64,000 bases of DNA from Paracoccaceae bacterium (GCA_018607905.1 JABBAP010000068.1:1-64000); one strand, 5' to 3'; shown: positions 45,146-55,226, counted from the first letter of the stretch. Notes: generated from the letters alone by a model not told the origin. Program-made: numbers and translations.

Positions 45146-46492
45146 TTAATGATTGTCGCGGCTGATTTGCGCACCCAAATTCCCCATCAGATCATTAAAG
45201 ATCGGAAAGCTGGTCACAATCGCGCCGCCATCATCCACGGACACAGGTTTTTTTGTTGCCAACCCCATGCACAAAAAGGACATCGCAATGCGGTGATCCA
45301 GATGGGTTTTCGCGGTGCCACCGCCTTCAACATCGCCCTCGCGCCCGTGCACGATCATGTAATCTGGCCCATCTTCAACCGTAACGCCCATCGCACGCAA
45401 GCCGACAACCATCGCATCAATACGGTCACATTCTTTCACACGCAGTTCAGCAACACCGCGCATCACAGTTTTACCTTTGGCAAAAGACGCGACAACCGAC
45501 AGGATCGGGTATTCATCAATCATGCTTGGCGCACGGCTCGGTGGCACTTCGACGCCGCTCAAAGAACTGGCCTTAACCCGTAAATCCGCAACGGGTTCGC
45601 CGCCTTCTTCGCGACGGTTTTCAAACGCGATATCCGCACCCATTTCCACCAACGTATCAAACAGTCCAGCCCGCGTCGGGTTCAACCCGATGTTGGGCAA
45701 CACAACTTCAGACCCTTCAACGATCAACGCCGCGCAGACAGGAAACGCAGCCGATGACGGATCACGCGGCACTGCGATTGTCTGGGCAACCAACTCCGGC
45801 TGTCCCTGCAAGGTAATCTCAAACCCTGCAGCGGTTTTCATCGTTTCAACTTGCGCCCCAAACCCGCGCAACATGCGCTCTGAATGGTCCCGCGTCGCCT
45901 CGCGCTCGATCAAAACCGTTTCACCCGGTGCATTCAGCCCCGCCAGTAAAACTGCCGATTTAATCTGCGCCGACGCATGTGGGCTGGTATAACGCACAGG
46001 CACAGGATCAGCCGCGCCCACCATCGTTAACGGCAACATTCCCTTTGTCCGCCCAACAGATTTCGCGCCAAACAGCGCCAGCGGCTCGGTGATCCGTCCC
46101 ATCGGGCGTGAGCGCAAACTCGCATCCCCCGTAAAGGTCGCAGTAATCGGCGAGGTCGCCATCGCCCCCATAATCAGGCGCACACCCGTGCCTGCATTCC
46201 CGCAATCAATCACGTCCTCAGGTTCTGCAAATCCGCCAACACCCACACCGTGAACGGACCACGCCTGCTCTCCCGTGCGCGTGACCTCGGCCCCAAAAGC
46301 CGCCATCGCCTTGCCGGTATCCAGAACATCCTGCCCTTCCAGCAATCCCGTGATCTTCGTCTCTCCAACAGACAAAGCGCCTAGAATAAACGAACGGTGC
46401 GAAACCGATTTATCACCGGGAATAACAGCTGTCCCCTTCAAGGGTCCGCCTTTACGAGACGTCATTGGAATGGGATCACCGTGACCAGACAT
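45146..46492 (-). CDS. aroA: 3-phosphoshikimate 1-carboxyvinyltransferase (EPSP synthase)
   Basis: The 448-aa shikimate-pathway enzyme transfers the enolpyruvyl group from PEP. Signatures: [20 protein letters not shown] near residue 27, [16 protein letters not shown] near 92, and [10 protein letters not shown] near 345. The AGNAGTG loop carries GTGVR with Ala after the NAMGS region ([10 protein letters not shown]), as in class II (glyphosate-tolerant type) enzymes from alphaproteobacteria; tolerance itself is not shown. ATG at 46492 has GAAGG upstream; an earlier ATG five codons up lacks a ribosome site. Confidence 0.93.
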   Translation of the reverse strand: MSGHGDPIPMTSRKGGPLKGTAVIPGDKSVSHRSFILGALSVGETKITGLLEGQDVLDTGKAMAAFGAEVTRTGEQAWSVHGVGVGGFAEPEDVIDCGNAGTGVRLIMGAMATSPITATFTGDASLRSRPMGRITEPLALFGAKSVGRTKGMLPLTMVGAADPVPVRYTSPHASAQIKSAVLLAGLNAPGETVLIEREATRDHSERMLRGFGAQVETMKTAAGFEITLQGQPELVAQTIAVPRDPSSAAFPVCAALIVEGSEVVLPNIGLNPTRAGLFDTLVEMGADIAFENRREEGGEPVADLRVKASSLSGVEVPPSRAPSMIDEYPILSVVASFAKGKTVMRGVAELRVKECDRIDAMVVGLRAMGVTVEDGPDYMIVHGREGDVEGGGTAKTHLDHRIAMSFLCMGLATKKPVSVDDGGAIVTSFPIFNDLMGNLGAQISRDNH

Positions 46493-46592
46493 TACACTTA
46501 CCTTCATGTTGCTTACACGCAGCTATAGCCGCCCTAACAAAAGAACGCCACGCCCAGCTTCTTTTGTCTTCAAATACACAAAAACTACGCTC

Positions 46593-47303
46593 TCAAACCT
46601 TGCGAAACGTCATATAATGCGCCGTGCGACCTTCGCGAAACGCCTTCTGCTCATAGCGCGTGGAAATCCAATCACTCCACGGCTCACGCCAATCGCTTGG
46701 CCGCTCTGCCAACCACTCAAACCCGTGATTTGGCACCTGCTCCATCGTTTGGCGCACGTAATCCGGGATATCCGTCGCCACCCGAAACTCTGCCCCCACC
46801 TTCAAACACTTGGCCAACGGCTCCAAATGTTCTGGCGTCACAAAACGCCTGCGATGATGGCGCGATTTCGGCCACGGATCAGGATACAGCAAAAACGCTT
46901 TATCAATCGAACGCGCTGGCAAAACATCCATCATGTCGCGCGCATCACCGGGATGCACAGCCATGTTCGTCACACCCGCCTTGCGGATTTTCCCCAACAA
47001 CGTTGCCACACCATTGATATACGGCTCACAGCCAATGATACCCACATCTGGGTTTTCCGCGGCCTGATGAACGATATGTTCACCCCCACCAAACCCGATT
47101 TCCAACCAAACAGGCTTGTCGCCAAACAACGCAGCCAAATCCAACGGCGTGCGATCAGGGTTTTCATCCCACGTCACGCCTTTGGGCGCCAACCCATCCA
47201 AATCTTCCGCCAAATAGCGCTCATGGGATTGGTGCAAACCCTTGCCCTTGATCCGCCCATAAAAATTACGCCAAGGCGCACCCGATGTGTGTTTTTCTCT
47301 CAT
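46593..47303 (-). CDS. trmB: tRNA (guanine-N7-)-methyltransferase
   Basis: The 236-aa enzyme makes m7G46 in tRNA. The SAM-binding motif is VWLEIGFGGGEHIVHQA, and LLYPDPWPKSRHHRRRFV is the family signature. ATG at 47303 is chosen as the one just before the conserved TSGAPWRNFYGR region. It lies downstream of metK across a terminator hairpin, so it may depend on read-through or its own promoter. Confidence 0.94.
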   Translation of the reverse strand: MREKHTSGAPWRNFYGRIKGKGLHQSHERYLAEDLDGLAPKGVTWDENPDRTPLDLAALFGDKPVWLEIGFGGGEHIVHQAAENPDVGIIGCEPYINGVATLLGKIRKAGVTNMAVHPGDARDMMDVLPARSIDKAFLLYPDPWPKSRHHRRRFVTPEHLEPLAKCLKVGAEFRVATDIPDYVRQTMEQVPNHGFEWLAERPSDWREPWSDWISTRYEQKAFREGRTAHYMTFRKV

Positions 47304-47320
47304 GCGAAGGCCCCTAATTG

Positions 47321-47352
47321 AAAAAGGCTCCAGATACAATCCAGAGCCTTTA
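47321..47352 (-). terminator. Terminator after metK
   Basis: On the minus strand AAAGGCTC pairs with GAGCCTTT around a 14-base loop and runs into TTTTTC, about 35 bases past the metK stop and just before trmB. Confidence 0.8.
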
Positions 47353-47387
47353 ATATTCGGTGTGCAGGTTTCAGCCCGCGATCATGA

Positions 47388-48554
47388 TCAAACCGCTTTT
47401 TTCAGCGCCTCAACCAGATCAGTTTGCTCCCAGCTGAACCCACCATCTGCCGTCGCTTCGCGGCCAAAGTGGCCATAGGCCGCCGTGCGTGCATAAACTG
47501 GGCGGCGCAATTGCAGGTGCTCGATAATGCCGCGCGGGGTCAAATCCATCGCTTGCGCAACGGCTTGTTCAATCGCGCTTTCGTGCACTTCGCCCGTGCC
47601 ATGCGTGTCGCAATAAATCGATAGCGGCTTGGCCACACCAATCGCATAAGACAACTGGATCGTGCAGCGTTTCGCCAAACCAGCCGCAACGACGTTCTTG
47701 GCCAAATACCGCGCCGCATAGGCCGCAGAACGGTCAACTTTGGTCGGATCTTTGCCCGAAAACGCACCGCCACCGTGTGGGGCCGCGCCGCCGTAGGTAT
47801 CGACGATAATTTTACGACCCGTCAAACCAGCATCCCCGTCAGGGCCACCAATCACAAACTTACCAGTCGGGTTCACGTGCCATTCTGTTTCGCCAGAAAT
47901 CCAACCATCAGGCAGGGTCTTGCGAATGTAGGGTTCCACAACGTCCTGCACATCTTTGGACGACATGTTTTCATCCAAATGCTGTGTGGACAAAACAATC
48001 GACGTCACACCAACGGGTTTGCCATCTTCATATTTCACCGACAACTGCGATTTCGCATCTGGGCCAAGTTGCGGCAAATCACCAGCATGGCGGGCCTCGG
48101 CCAAATTGCGCAGGATCGCATGGGAATACTGGATCGGCGCTGGCATCAATTCTGGAGTTTCAGAACAGGCATAACCAAACATAATACCCTGATCACCCGC
48201 ACCGTCATTATCAACACCCTGCGCAATATGCGCAGATTGTGGGTGCAGGTGGTTTTCCACGGACATATATTTCCAGTGAAAGCCTTCTTGTTCATAACCG
48301 ATATCTTTCACGCATTCGCGCACGATATCCTCGACACCTTCCATAAACGTGCCCAGTTTTTCTTGAGTAGAAAGCCCAACTTCGCCGCCAATCACAACAC
48401 GGTTGGTCGTAGCAAAAGTTTCGCAGGCAACACGTGCCATTTCTTCTTCGGTCAGGAATGCATCAAGAATTGCATCTGAAATACGGTCACAAATTTTATC
48501 TGGGTGGCCCTCAGAAACGGATTCCGAAGTAAAAAGGTAGTTTTGGCGAGACAT
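47388..48554 (-). CDS. metK: S-adenosylmethionine synthetase
   Basis: The 388-aa enzyme makes SAM from methionine and ATP. Signatures: [20 protein letters not shown] near the N-terminus, [12 protein letters not shown] near residue 118, and [19 protein letters not shown] near 260. Its ribosome-binding site (GGAGC) is part of a SAM/SAH-type riboswitch directly upstream, so it is expected to be repressed at translation when SAM is plentiful. It lies downstream of lnt, with its own promoter candidate overlapping the lnt stop. Confidence 0.97.
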   Translation of the reverse strand: MSRQNYLFTSESVSEGHPDKICDRISDAILDAFLTEEEMARVACETFATTNRVVIGGEVGLSTQEKLGTFMEGVEDIVRECVKDIGYEQEGFHWKYMSVENHLHPQSAHIAQGVDNDGAGDQGIMFGYACSETPELMPAPIQYSHAILRNLAEARHAGDLPQLGPDAKSQLSVKYEDGKPVGVTSIVLSTQHLDENMSSKDVQDVVEPYIRKTLPDGWISGETEWHVNPTGKFVIGGPDGDAGLTGRKIIVDTYGGAAPHGGGAFSGKDPTKVDRSAAYAARYLAKNVVAAGLAKRCTIQLSYAIGVAKPLSIYCDTHGTGEVHESAIEQAVAQAMDLTPRGIIEHLQLRRPVYARTAAYGHFGREATADGGFSWEQTDLVEALKKAV

Positions 48555-48559
48555 GAAAA

Positions 48560-48604
48560 CGCTCCAATTATGTTAAATCGCCACGTCAGGAAGCCGTTGG
48601 GGCG
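48560..48604 (-). ncRNA. SAM/SAH riboswitch in the metK leader
   Basis: On the minus strand the leader reads CGCC (48604-48601), then CAACGGCTTCCTGACGTG-type core, then GGCG (48582-48579), forming the P1 stem. After an AT-rich linker comes TTGGAGC at 48567-48561. The GGAGC ribosome site can pair back with GCTTCC in the P1 loop as an H-type pseudoknot, which would hide the start site when ligand binds. The core ACGGCTTCCTG and the spacing match the SAM/SAH class (Rfam RF01727), known mainly from Rhodobacterales metK genes. Confidence 0.9.
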
Positions 48605-48616
48605 AAGGTTCAATTT

Positions 48617-48645
48617 TGTCTAGTCGGGCGGCCCAATTGGGTCAA
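48617..48645 (-). promoter_or_regulatory. Candidate metK promoter
   Basis: TTGACC (48645-48640) and TAGACA (48622-48617) are separated by 17 bases. The -35 element overlaps the lnt stop codon. Transcription would start near 48610, a few bases before the riboswitch P1 stem, which supports the placing. Confidence 0.6.
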
Positions 48646-50165
48646 TCATTTAATCCGTCAATGGTTGACAGCTGTTCCTCTTTTGTCGCAACTCTATGGC
48701 CTTGCATAATGACGATCGCGATTAAGAATAACGCGCCGTACCACCACGGCAACTCCCCCATTTTCGAATAAAACGTTGCGGGCAAAGGCTCGGGCAAGGC
48801 CACATCCAAGAACCCATCCGTATTCAACGGCACAGATGCAATCACGCGCCCGTAAGGATCAATCATGCCCGAAACACCTGTGTTCGCAGCCCGCGCCACG
48901 GGTAAACCCTGTTCAATCGCCCGCGCGCGCGCCTGAACCAAATGTTGATAGGGCCCTGAAAACTCGCCGTACCACGCGTCATTTGTTAGGTGCAGCAACC
49001 ACTCTGGCCGCGCCCCTTTGACCTGCGCCAAACCAGGGAAAATCGCCTCGTAGCAGATCATCGCAAGATACGCAGGCAATCCATCGGCTTTGACAATTCG
49101 TGGCCCAGTCCCCGCTGCAAACCCCATTTGATTCACATCCGCAAAGCCGAAAATCCCGAACTGCGCGGCGATATTCGCAAACGGAATGTATTCCCCAAAC
49201 GGAACCAAATGCGATTTGTCGTAAATCGCAACCTCTGCGCCAGTCGCATCAAAATGCACCATCGAATTGTACATCGCACCATCAACAGATCGCTGAACGC
49301 CGCCGATAAACTGTGCATCGCCCACCGCGTCGCGCAACAATTCAAACCCACGTTCATTTGTGCCCCACCGAAACGGCAGTGCAGTTTCGGGCCAAATAAC
49401 CGCATCTACCGCGCTGCCATCGCCTTTGGATAACGCCAGCCCGCGCTGGAAAAACACCGCCATATGATCTGGATGCCACTTTAAATGCTGTGGCGCGTTC
49501 GGTTGAACCAATCGCACCGTCACATCACGCAAAGGCGCATCGCGCGTTGGCGCGAAATTCTGCCCTGCCAGCCAAATGCCGACAATTCCGACAGCCATCA
49601 TTCCGCCACGCGCAACGCGCCACGGAAAAACCATCGGCAACACGCCCAGCGCCACCGTGATCATGCCCAAACCATGCGGCCCAACCCACGCGAGCAGCTG
49701 AAACACAGGCGTTTCAGACCAAACATAGGCCAGCAACCCCCAAGGAAATCCTGTGAAAATATGCGCCCGTGCAAATTCTGCCAAGGTCAGCGCAACCACC
49801 AGCGAAACCAACCGCGTCACGCCTTGCGCGCGCGCCGCAAACCCAAATGCCACTGCCCAAAACAGCGCCAATCCAGCTGACAGAAAAATCAACGCAAACG
49901 GCGCCATCCAGCCGTAAACCTCTGGTTCAACGAAAAACGGTTCTACAATCCAAAACATCGAGCCTGCAAAATAGGCCGATCCCGCCAACCAACCGAGGCG
50001 AAACCCAGCCCAAGCCGAAGGCGCACGCACCAACAGCGCGGCCAAAACAGGCAACCCCAAAACAACGCCGACAGGTATGGAAACAGGCGCATGGCCCAAC
50101 GCCAACAATAATCCCGCGATAATCGTTAAAAATCGCCCCAACCATTTGCGGCGTGAATTAGCCAC
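48642..50165 (-). CDS. lnt: Apolipoprotein N-acyltransferase
   Basis: The 507-aa inner-membrane enzyme adds the third acyl chain to lipoproteins. Six or more N-terminal helices (residues 10-210) are followed by a nitrilase-like periplasmic domain with the catalytic triad: Glu in VIWPETALPF, Lys in YDKSHLVPFGEY, Cys in AMICYEAIFPG. A last helix lies near the C-terminus. The start is GTG, overlapping the corC-like stop by eight bases. Confidence 0.94.
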   Translation of the reverse strand: MANSRRKWLGRFLTIIAGLLLALGHAPVSIPVGVVLGLPVLAALLVRAPSAWAGFRLGWLAGSAYFAGSMFWIVEPFFVEPEVYGWMAPFALIFLSAGLALFWAVAFGFAARAQGVTRLVSLVVALTLAEFARAHIFTGFPWGLLAYVWSETPVFQLLAWVGPHGLGMITVALGVLPMVFPWRVARGGMMAVGIVGIWLAGQNFAPTRDAPLRDVTVRLVQPNAPQHLKWHPDHMAVFFQRGLALSKGDGSAVDAVIWPETALPFRWGTNERGFELLRDAVGDAQFIGGVQRSVDGAMYNSMVHFDATGAEVAIYDKSHLVPFGEYIPFANIAAQFGIFGFADVNQMGFAAGTGPRIVKADGLPAYLAMICYEAIFPGLAQVKGARPEWLLHLTNDAWYGEFSGPYQHLVQARARAIEQGLPVARAANTGVSGMIDPYGRVIASVPLNTDGFLDVALPEPLPATFYSKMGELPWWYGALFLIAIVIMQGHRVATKEEQLSTIDGLND

Positions 50166-51024
50166 TGACAGGGTCGCGCGTCACACGCAGACGCTTGATC
50201 CGTCTTGGATCAGCATCCACAATTTCAAACTCAATGCCGCTTGGGTGGGGAACAATCTCGCCCTTGGCGGGCACGCGGCCTGTTAGCATAAACACCAAGC
50301 CACCCAGCGTATCGACTTCTTCGTCGTCCGTATCTGCAAGTGATCCCATGCCAAACGCAGCCTCGAACTCTGTTAAAGACGCACGCGATTGCGCCAAGAA
50401 CACACCGGGTTTTTCCTCAACCCACATCGCGTCCTCTTCGGTGTCGTGTTCGTCTACAATTTCACCCAGCACAGTTTCGACCAAATCCTCAATCGTCAGC
50501 AATCCGTCAACGCCGCCGTATTCATCAATCACCAACGCCATGTGAATGCGATCCGCCTGCATCTTTTGCAGCAAAACCCCAATCGTCATGCTTGGTGGCG
50601 CATACAGCAACGGGCGCATCGTGTCTTTCATCGAAAACTTAGAGTTGCTTCCGTTGAATCCATATTTCAACGCCAAATCCTTAAGGTGAATAAACCCAAC
50701 AGGATTGTCCAACTGGTCCGAGAAAACCGGCAAACGCGAATAGCCGCTGTCTTTGAACACCTCAACAAGCGCTTCAAGGCTGGTGGCCTGCGCGACAGCT
50801 GTGATATCGGCGCGCGGAATCGCGGCGTCCTCCAAACGCATACTGTTCAGATTACCCAAATCGCCCGTCGGCAGATGCGACGGCTCCATAATATCTGGTG
50901 TCTCAATAGGTGCTGGTGCTTTTGTGCCCCCAAACATGCGTTTAAAAAAACTGCCCGTTTGGCTGCTGTCTTCAAGCTGCGCGCTTTGCGCCGCTCCAGA
51001 AGATCCTTCGATTGTGTCGCCCAT
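50158..51024 (-). CDS. CorC/HlyC-type CBS-domain protein
   Basis: The 288-aa soluble protein has two CBS domains (about residues 70-190), with YGGVDGLLTIEDLVETVLGE joining to a C-terminal CorC_HlyC domain (VDTLGGLVFMLTGRVPAKGE). It lacks the membrane DUF21 part, as in E. coli CorC/YbeX. It lies between ybeY and lnt, the same ybeZ-ybeY-ybeX-lnt order as in E. coli. A role in Mg2+/Co2+ handling or ribosome stress is inferred from that family. Confidence 0.92.
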   Translation of the reverse strand: MGDTIEGSSGAAQSAQLEDSSQTGSFFKRMFGGTKAPAPIETPDIMEPSHLPTGDLGNLNSMRLEDAAIPRADITAVAQATSLEALVEVFKDSGYSRLPVFSDQLDNPVGFIHLKDLALKYGFNGSNSKFSMKDTMRPLLYAPPSMTIGVLLQKMQADRIHMALVIDEYGGVDGLLTIEDLVETVLGEIVDEHDTEEDAMWVEEKPGVFLAQSRASLTEFEAAFGMGSLADTDDEEVDTLGGLVFMLTGRVPAKGEIVPHPSGIEFEIVDADPRRIKRLRVTRDPVSG

Positions 51025-51063
51025 GGCTCCTATCCAAAAAATGCGCCGATCATTGGCGCAATG

Positions 51064-51570
51064 CTAATATGGGTCTGCAATGCCCAAAGATTCAAGTAGA
51101 TTTGTCTCCAAACCCTCCATCCGTGCCGCATCTGCATCGGTTTCATGGTCAAAGCCAAGCAGATGCAGGCAAGAATGCACTAACAAATGCGTAAGATGAT
51201 CCTCGAACGCGATTTTTCCAGCCTCTGCTTCGCGTTTGCAGGTGTCATAAGAAATCGCGATATCGCCCAATTCGCTGTCCATCGGGTTCGACGTAATATC
51301 AGGCGGCGGTGCAGGCGCATCCCCCGCGTTTAGCGGCGCCAATTCATGCATAGGCCAAGACAAAACATTTGTCGGAAGCGTGCGGCCACGAAACTCCTCG
51401 TTTAACTCGGCAATGCGGGCATCATCGCAGGCCAAAACAGACACTTCAAAACCCTGCCCGCTGATCCCTTGGTCCTCAAACACTGCGCTGAGCGCGCGAT
51501 TACACAGCGGGGTCAGCTTGACGCTGTCCCAGCGTTCATCCTCGATCAATACATCTATGGAGGCTGGCAT
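51064..51570 (-). CDS. ybeY: Endoribonuclease YbeY
   Basis: The 168-aa rRNA-processing metalloenzyme is identified by the zinc motif H-x3-H-x5-H in LLVHSCLHLLGFDHETDAD near residue 130 and by LNEEFRGRTLPTNVLSWP near 55. Its ATG overlaps the phoH stop by one base. Family role is 16S rRNA 3'-end maturation and ribosome quality control. Confidence 0.95.
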   Translation of the reverse strand: MPASIDVLIEDERWDSVKLTPLCNRALSAVFEDQGISGQGFEVSVLACDDARIAELNEEFRGRTLPTNVLSWPMHELAPLNAGDAPAPPPDITSNPMDSELGDIAISYDTCKREAEAGKIAFEDHLTHLLVHSCLHLLGFDHETDADAARMEGLETNLLESLGIADPY

Positions 51571-52580
51571 TAACCAGGCTTCTTTGCGTGCTTGTCATAG
51601 GCTTTGATGATCTTTGCCACCATCGGATGGCGCACCACATCTTCGGCGGTGAACTTGGTCATGCCAACGCCCGGAACACCCGCCAAAACCCGTTCTGCCT
51701 CGTTCAACCCGCTTGGCACACCGCGCGGCAAATCGCACTGCGTGGTGTCGCCCGTGATCGCCATCTGGCTGCCTTCGCCCATCCGCGTGAGGAACATTTT
51801 CATCTGCATCGTTGTGGCATTCTGCGCTTCGTCCAGCACCACAAACGCGTTCGATAACGTGCGCCCGCGCATGAACGCCAGCGGTGCAATCTCGATCCGC
51901 TTTTCCTCGATCAGCTTTTCCACCTGTTTGGCAGGCAGGAAATCGTTCAACGCATCATAGAGCGGCTGCATGTACGGATCGACCTTGTCTTTCATATCAC
52001 CTGGCAAAAATCCCAACCGCTCGCCCGCTTCCACCGCAGGGCGCGACAGCAAAATACGATCCACATGGCCCTCAATGAACATCGAAACACCAGCCGCCAC
52101 AGCCAGATAGGTTTTACCAGTTCCCGCTGGCCCCAAACCAAACACCAACTCGTTTTTAAACAGGCTTTTGACATAGGCTTTCTGCGTAAGCGTGCGCGGT
52201 TCAACCGTCTTTTTGCGCGTGCGAATTTCGTACCCGCCACCTGGAAACATCTCGGTCTGATCGCCCTTCAGACGCTCTGCATCTTGGGCAGGCTTGCCCA
52301 TGCGAATGGCCGCATCCACATCGCCTGGCTCCACGTCGCGACCCTGTTCCAAACGCAGGTACAACCCCTGCAACGCCTCTACCGTGCGCGCAGTGCCTTC
52401 TTCATCGCCCAGAATATCAACCTCGTTGCCACGGCGCACAATTTGTACACCGAGGGCGGATTCAATATGGGTAAGGTTCTTGTCAAACTCGCCGCACAGA
52501 TCAATCAGCAGGCGGTTGTCGGGGAAATTCAAACTGGTTTCGGGGGCCGTAGCCGTGTCCGTTGGGGCGGATGTCGCCAA
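51570..52580 (-). CDS. phoH: PhoH-family ATPase (YbeZ-like)
   Basis: The 336-aa protein has an N-terminal KH-like region and a P-loop domain: Walker A GLGPAGTGKTYLAVAAGV near residue 150, Walker B NAFVVLDEAQNATTMQMK near 245, and ITGDTTQCDLPRG near 275. YbeZ/PhoH works with YbeY on RNA. It is first in the phoH-ybeY-corC-lnt series. Confidence 0.94.
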   Translation of the reverse strand: MATSAPTDTATAPETSLNFPDNRLLIDLCGEFDKNLTHIESALGVQIVRRGNEVDILGDEEGTARTVEALQGLYLRLEQGRDVEPGDVDAAIRMGKPAQDAERLKGDQTEMFPGGGYEIRTRKKTVEPRTLTQKAYVKSLFKNELVFGLGPAGTGKTYLAVAAGVSMFIEGHVDRILLSRPAVEAGERLGFLPGDMKDKVDPYMQPLYDALNDFLPAKQVEKLIEEKRIEIAPLAFMRGRTLSNAFVVLDEAQNATTMQMKMFLTRMGEGSQMAITGDTTQCDLPRGVPSGLNEAERVLAGVPGVGMTKFTAEDVVRHPMVAKIIKAYDKHAKKPG

Positions 52581-52681
52581 TGAACGCTCCTATAGGTTAA
52601 AAATGCGTCGTTTGTTGAATGGTGCAAAAAGCCACTCAAACGCGCAAGAGGCAATTCCACCAATTAACCAAGTTTCCAAAT

Positions 52682-52709
52682 AAAAAGGCCGACGAAATCG
52701 CCGGCCCTT
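52682..52709 (-). terminator. Terminator after the small lipoprotein gene
   Basis: On the minus strand GGCCGGCG pairs with CGTCGGCC (one G-T) around ATTT, followed by TTTTTATTT. It ends the OmpA-like/lipoprotein operon upstream of phoH. Confidence 0.85.
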
Positions 52710-52731
52710 TAAAATCTATGTCAGCGAGGCC

Positions 52732-53025
52732 CTAGATTGGGTCGCGCTTGCCACCTTTAAAGTTGCCAACGGCCGTGGTCGGAGGCGCGATACCAGAACA
52801 AACTGGTTTGCCATATTTGTCCAAACGTGCGGACAAGTAACCCTCAACACCATCGTCGATGATCCAGTGGTCACACCCTGTCGGGTCAACCCAGATACCT
52901 GCCGTCAATTCGCTCACAGAGTGGGAATCAATGCCACGGTCGATGGTTTTGTTGGCTTTGTCGCCCGAACACCCAGCTACAGCCAGAACCGTGCCCAAAA
53001 TCGCGATGCTTACTTTGATTGTCAT
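52732..53025 (-). CDS. Small lipoprotein with a DP-GC-HW motif
   Basis: The 97-aa protein has a lipoprotein signal ending in the lipobox AVAGC (residues 15-19), so mature Cys19 is probably lipidated. The centre carries WVDPTGCDHWIIDDGVEGY, closely matching WVDPDGCEHWVMDDGVEGY in the OmpA-like protein next door, followed in both by PVC. GAGGAG lies eight bases before the ATG. I know no named function; the motif may be a shared cell-wall or disulphide-bonded binding module. It is co-transcribed with the OmpA-like gene (11-base gap). Confidence 0.82.
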   Translation of the reverse strand: MTIKVSIAILGTVLAVAGCSGDKANKTIDRGIDSHSVSELTAGIWVDPTGCDHWIIDDGVEGYLSARLDKYGKPVCSGIAPPTTAVGNFKGGKRDPI

Positions 53026-53036
53026 AATACTACTCC

Positions 53037-53603
53037 TCAACGCACGCAGGTGATTTCAACGCGGCGGTTTTTCTTCATACCGTGTGCTGAACCGTTTGAT
53101 GCAACTGGAACACGCTCGCCGTACCAACGTACTTGCGCCCGTTTGCCAGCTTGATTTGCCACACGCGCAACTGCTTTCGCGCGACGCTCTGAAAGACGCA
53201 TGTTATAGGCATCTGATGCGCGGCTGTCGGTGTGTCCATCAATGATGAACGCCGTAGCGTTTGCACTTGCAAAGAATTCCATCAGGCGTTTACGGCCCCA
53301 AGAATTGATTGCTGCTTTGTCTGTTTTCAACAATTGGTCGCTGTTCATGACGGCGCAAGGGTTGCCACGGCGACAAACTGGGATGCCATCGCGTGTTACG
53401 TGCGGAGTCATGTAGCCTTCGACGCCATCGTCCATCACCCAGTGCTCGCATCCATCTGGATCAACCCAAACACCTGGCACGTAACGGTCTCCGGCAGCTT
53501 GTGTGGATTTACGTACAACGAATTCATCCGCCGCAACGACGGAACCCGCAATCACAAGACACCCGACTGCTGCTGCAATCAATTTAACAGATCGGTTAAA
53601 CAC
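53037..53603 (-). CDS. OmpA-family protein with N-terminal DP-GC-HW module
   Basis: The 188-aa protein has a signal peptide (residues 1-24, AGSVVAADE), the module WVDPDGCEHWVMDDGVEGY (about 46-64), then RRGNPC, and a C-terminal OmpA-like peptidoglycan-binding domain (IIDGHTDSRASDAYNMRLSE, then RRAKAV). It should tether the outer envelope to the cell wall. No beta-barrel is present. The shared module with the downstream lipoprotein suggests an ancient duplication of the N-terminal part and joint function. Confidence 0.88.
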   Translation of the reverse strand: MFNRSVKLIAAAVGCLVIAGSVVAADEFVVRKSTQAAGDRYVPGVWVDPDGCEHWVMDDGVEGYMTPHVTRDGIPVCRRGNPCAVMNSDQLLKTDKAAINSWGRKRLMEFFASANATAFIIDGHTDSRASDAYNMRLSERRAKAVARVANQAGKRAQVRWYGERVPVASNGSAHGMKKNRRVEITCVR

Positions 53604-53802
53604 TGGAACTTCCCTTCACATCCAACTTTTATAGCTTGGGCCGCGCTCTTTCGGCGCGTCGCCTTTTAATACTCTGTAAACGTATCAAGATTCTACAGAT
53701 TGTGAGGTCTTAATTGCCAACCACTAGGTCTAGATTGCGAAACAATCCTAGGTGGCTAGCGCCAATTGGTTCCAATTTGTATAAAATCGGGGTGACTTTG
53801 GG
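53604..53802 (-). other. Gap upstream of the OmpA-like gene
   Basis: About 200 bases without a gene between the miaB stop and the OmpA-like start. It should hold the OmpA-like promoter. No terminator with a clear T-run or repeat stands out. Confidence 0.4.
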
Positions 53803-55137
53803 TCACTTGGCGATTTCAGCCGCCAAAGAGTTGCGTTCGGAATGCAGAACTTTAGCGTGAACAATTGTGCCCACTTGCTCTGGTTTTGCATCCATGTGAA
53901 CCGCGTGTAAAAACTCTGACTTACCAATCATTTGGCCGTCCATTCGGCCTGGTTTTTCCAAAAGAACAGGCAGAGTTTTTCCAATCATCGACTTTTGGAA
54001 ATCCATTTGATGTTCGCTTAGCAGGGCCTGCAAACGGGCCAAACGCTCTACTTTTTCGGCCTCATTCACGTCTTCCCGCTCCGCCGCTGGGGTGCCTGGA
54101 CGGGGTGAATATTTAAACGAATAGGCTTGGCCATATCGCACAGTGCGACACAACTCTAAGGTATCTTGAAAGTCTTTTTCGGTCTCTCCGGGGAAGCCAA
54201 CGATGAAATCCCCTGACAATGCGATGTCGGGGCGAACCGCGCGAATCTTCTCAATTAGTGCCAAATACTCCGCCGCTGTGTGCTTGCGATTCATCGCTTT
54301 TAAGATCTTGTCGCTGCCCGCCTGAACAGGCAAATGCAGGTACGGCATCAGCTTTTCACACTCACCGTGTGCGTCGATCAAATCCTGCGACATATCGTTG
54401 GGATGGGATGTGGTGAACCGAATGCGTTTCAGTTCGTCAATCTTAGACAGCTCTTGGATCAGCTGCGCCAATCCCCATTCTTTGCCATCCCGCTCGCCGT
54501 GATAGGCATTCACATTTTGGCCCAGCAAATTGATCTCGACCACACCACGTTCAACCAGATCATGTGCTTCTTCGATAATTTGGTTAACAGAGCGCGATAC
54601 CTCGGCGCCCCGCGTGTAGGGCACCACACAGAAATGGCAGAACTTATCGCAGCCTTCTTGCACGGTCAGAAACGCCGATGGCGCGCGGCGTGCTTTGGGG
54701 CCACGCGCACCGGCTTTGGGCAGGTGATCGAACTTATCTTCCATCGGAAATTCTGTATCAACCAGCAACGCGCCCGTGCCGACCTTGGCTTCCATCTCTG
54801 GCAAGCGGTGATAGGCCTGCGGCCCGACAACCAAATCCACCATCGGCTGGCGTTTGATAATCTCTTCGCCCTCGGCCTGCGCCACACATCCCGCAACACC
54901 GATCTTCAAATCGGGATTCTTTTCCTTAAGCGGACGATATTGCCCCAGCTGCGAATAAATCTTCTCGGCGGCTTTTTCGCGAATGTGACAGGTGTTCAGC
55001 AGGATCATATCCGCATCATCCGCTGTCTTCGTTTCCACGTACCCGCTTTCGCCCAGCGCCGTAACCATGCGCTCGCTGTCATAGACATTCATCTGACAGC
55101 CATAGGTTTTCACAAACAATTTTTTGGGTTCAGTCAT
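53803..55137 (-). CDS. miaB: tRNA-2-methylthio-N6-dimethylallyladenosine synthase
   Basis: The 444-aa radical-SAM methylthiotransferase modifies A37 of tRNAs. N-terminal cysteines ([36 protein letters not shown]) hold one 4Fe-4S cluster; [18 protein letters not shown] holds the radical-SAM cluster; a TRAM domain ends the protein. Full length and intact. Confidence 0.96.
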   Translation of the reverse strand: MTEPKKLFVKTYGCQMNVYDSERMVTALGESGYVETKTADDADMILLNTCHIREKAAEKIYSQLGQYRPLKEKNPDLKIGVAGCVAQAEGEEIIKRQPMVDLVVGPQAYHRLPEMEAKVGTGALLVDTEFPMEDKFDHLPKAGARGPKARRAPSAFLTVQEGCDKFCHFCVVPYTRGAEVSRSVNQIIEEAHDLVERGVVEINLLGQNVNAYHGERDGKEWGLAQLIQELSKIDELKRIRFTTSHPNDMSQDLIDAHGECEKLMPYLHLPVQAGSDKILKAMNRKHTAAEYLALIEKIRAVRPDIALSGDFIVGFPGETEKDFQDTLELCRTVRYGQAYSFKYSPRPGTPAAEREDVNEAEKVERLARLQALLSEHQMDFQKSMIGKTLPVLLEKPGRMDGQMIGKSEFLHAVHMDAKPEQVGTIVHAKVLHSERNSLAAEIAK

Positions 55138-55160
55138 GAGTTCATACCGCTAAAACGCGC

Positions 55161-55182
55161 AAAGCCTGCGTCACGCGCAGGC
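55161..55182 (-). terminator. Hairpin after the MucR-like gene
   Basis: On the minus strand GCCTGCG pairs with CGCAGGC around a five-base loop, followed by TTTGCG. The short T-run makes it a weak terminator. Confidence 0.6.
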
Positions 55183-55226
55183 CTTACACACATTCATCAT
55201 TAGGGGCAACGGCCCCAAGCTCTGCC

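Noticed and set aside
46506-47321. 271-codon plus-strand frame opposite trmB
   Set aside because: It is antisense to a complete TrmB with signature motifs; no ribosome site or family features.
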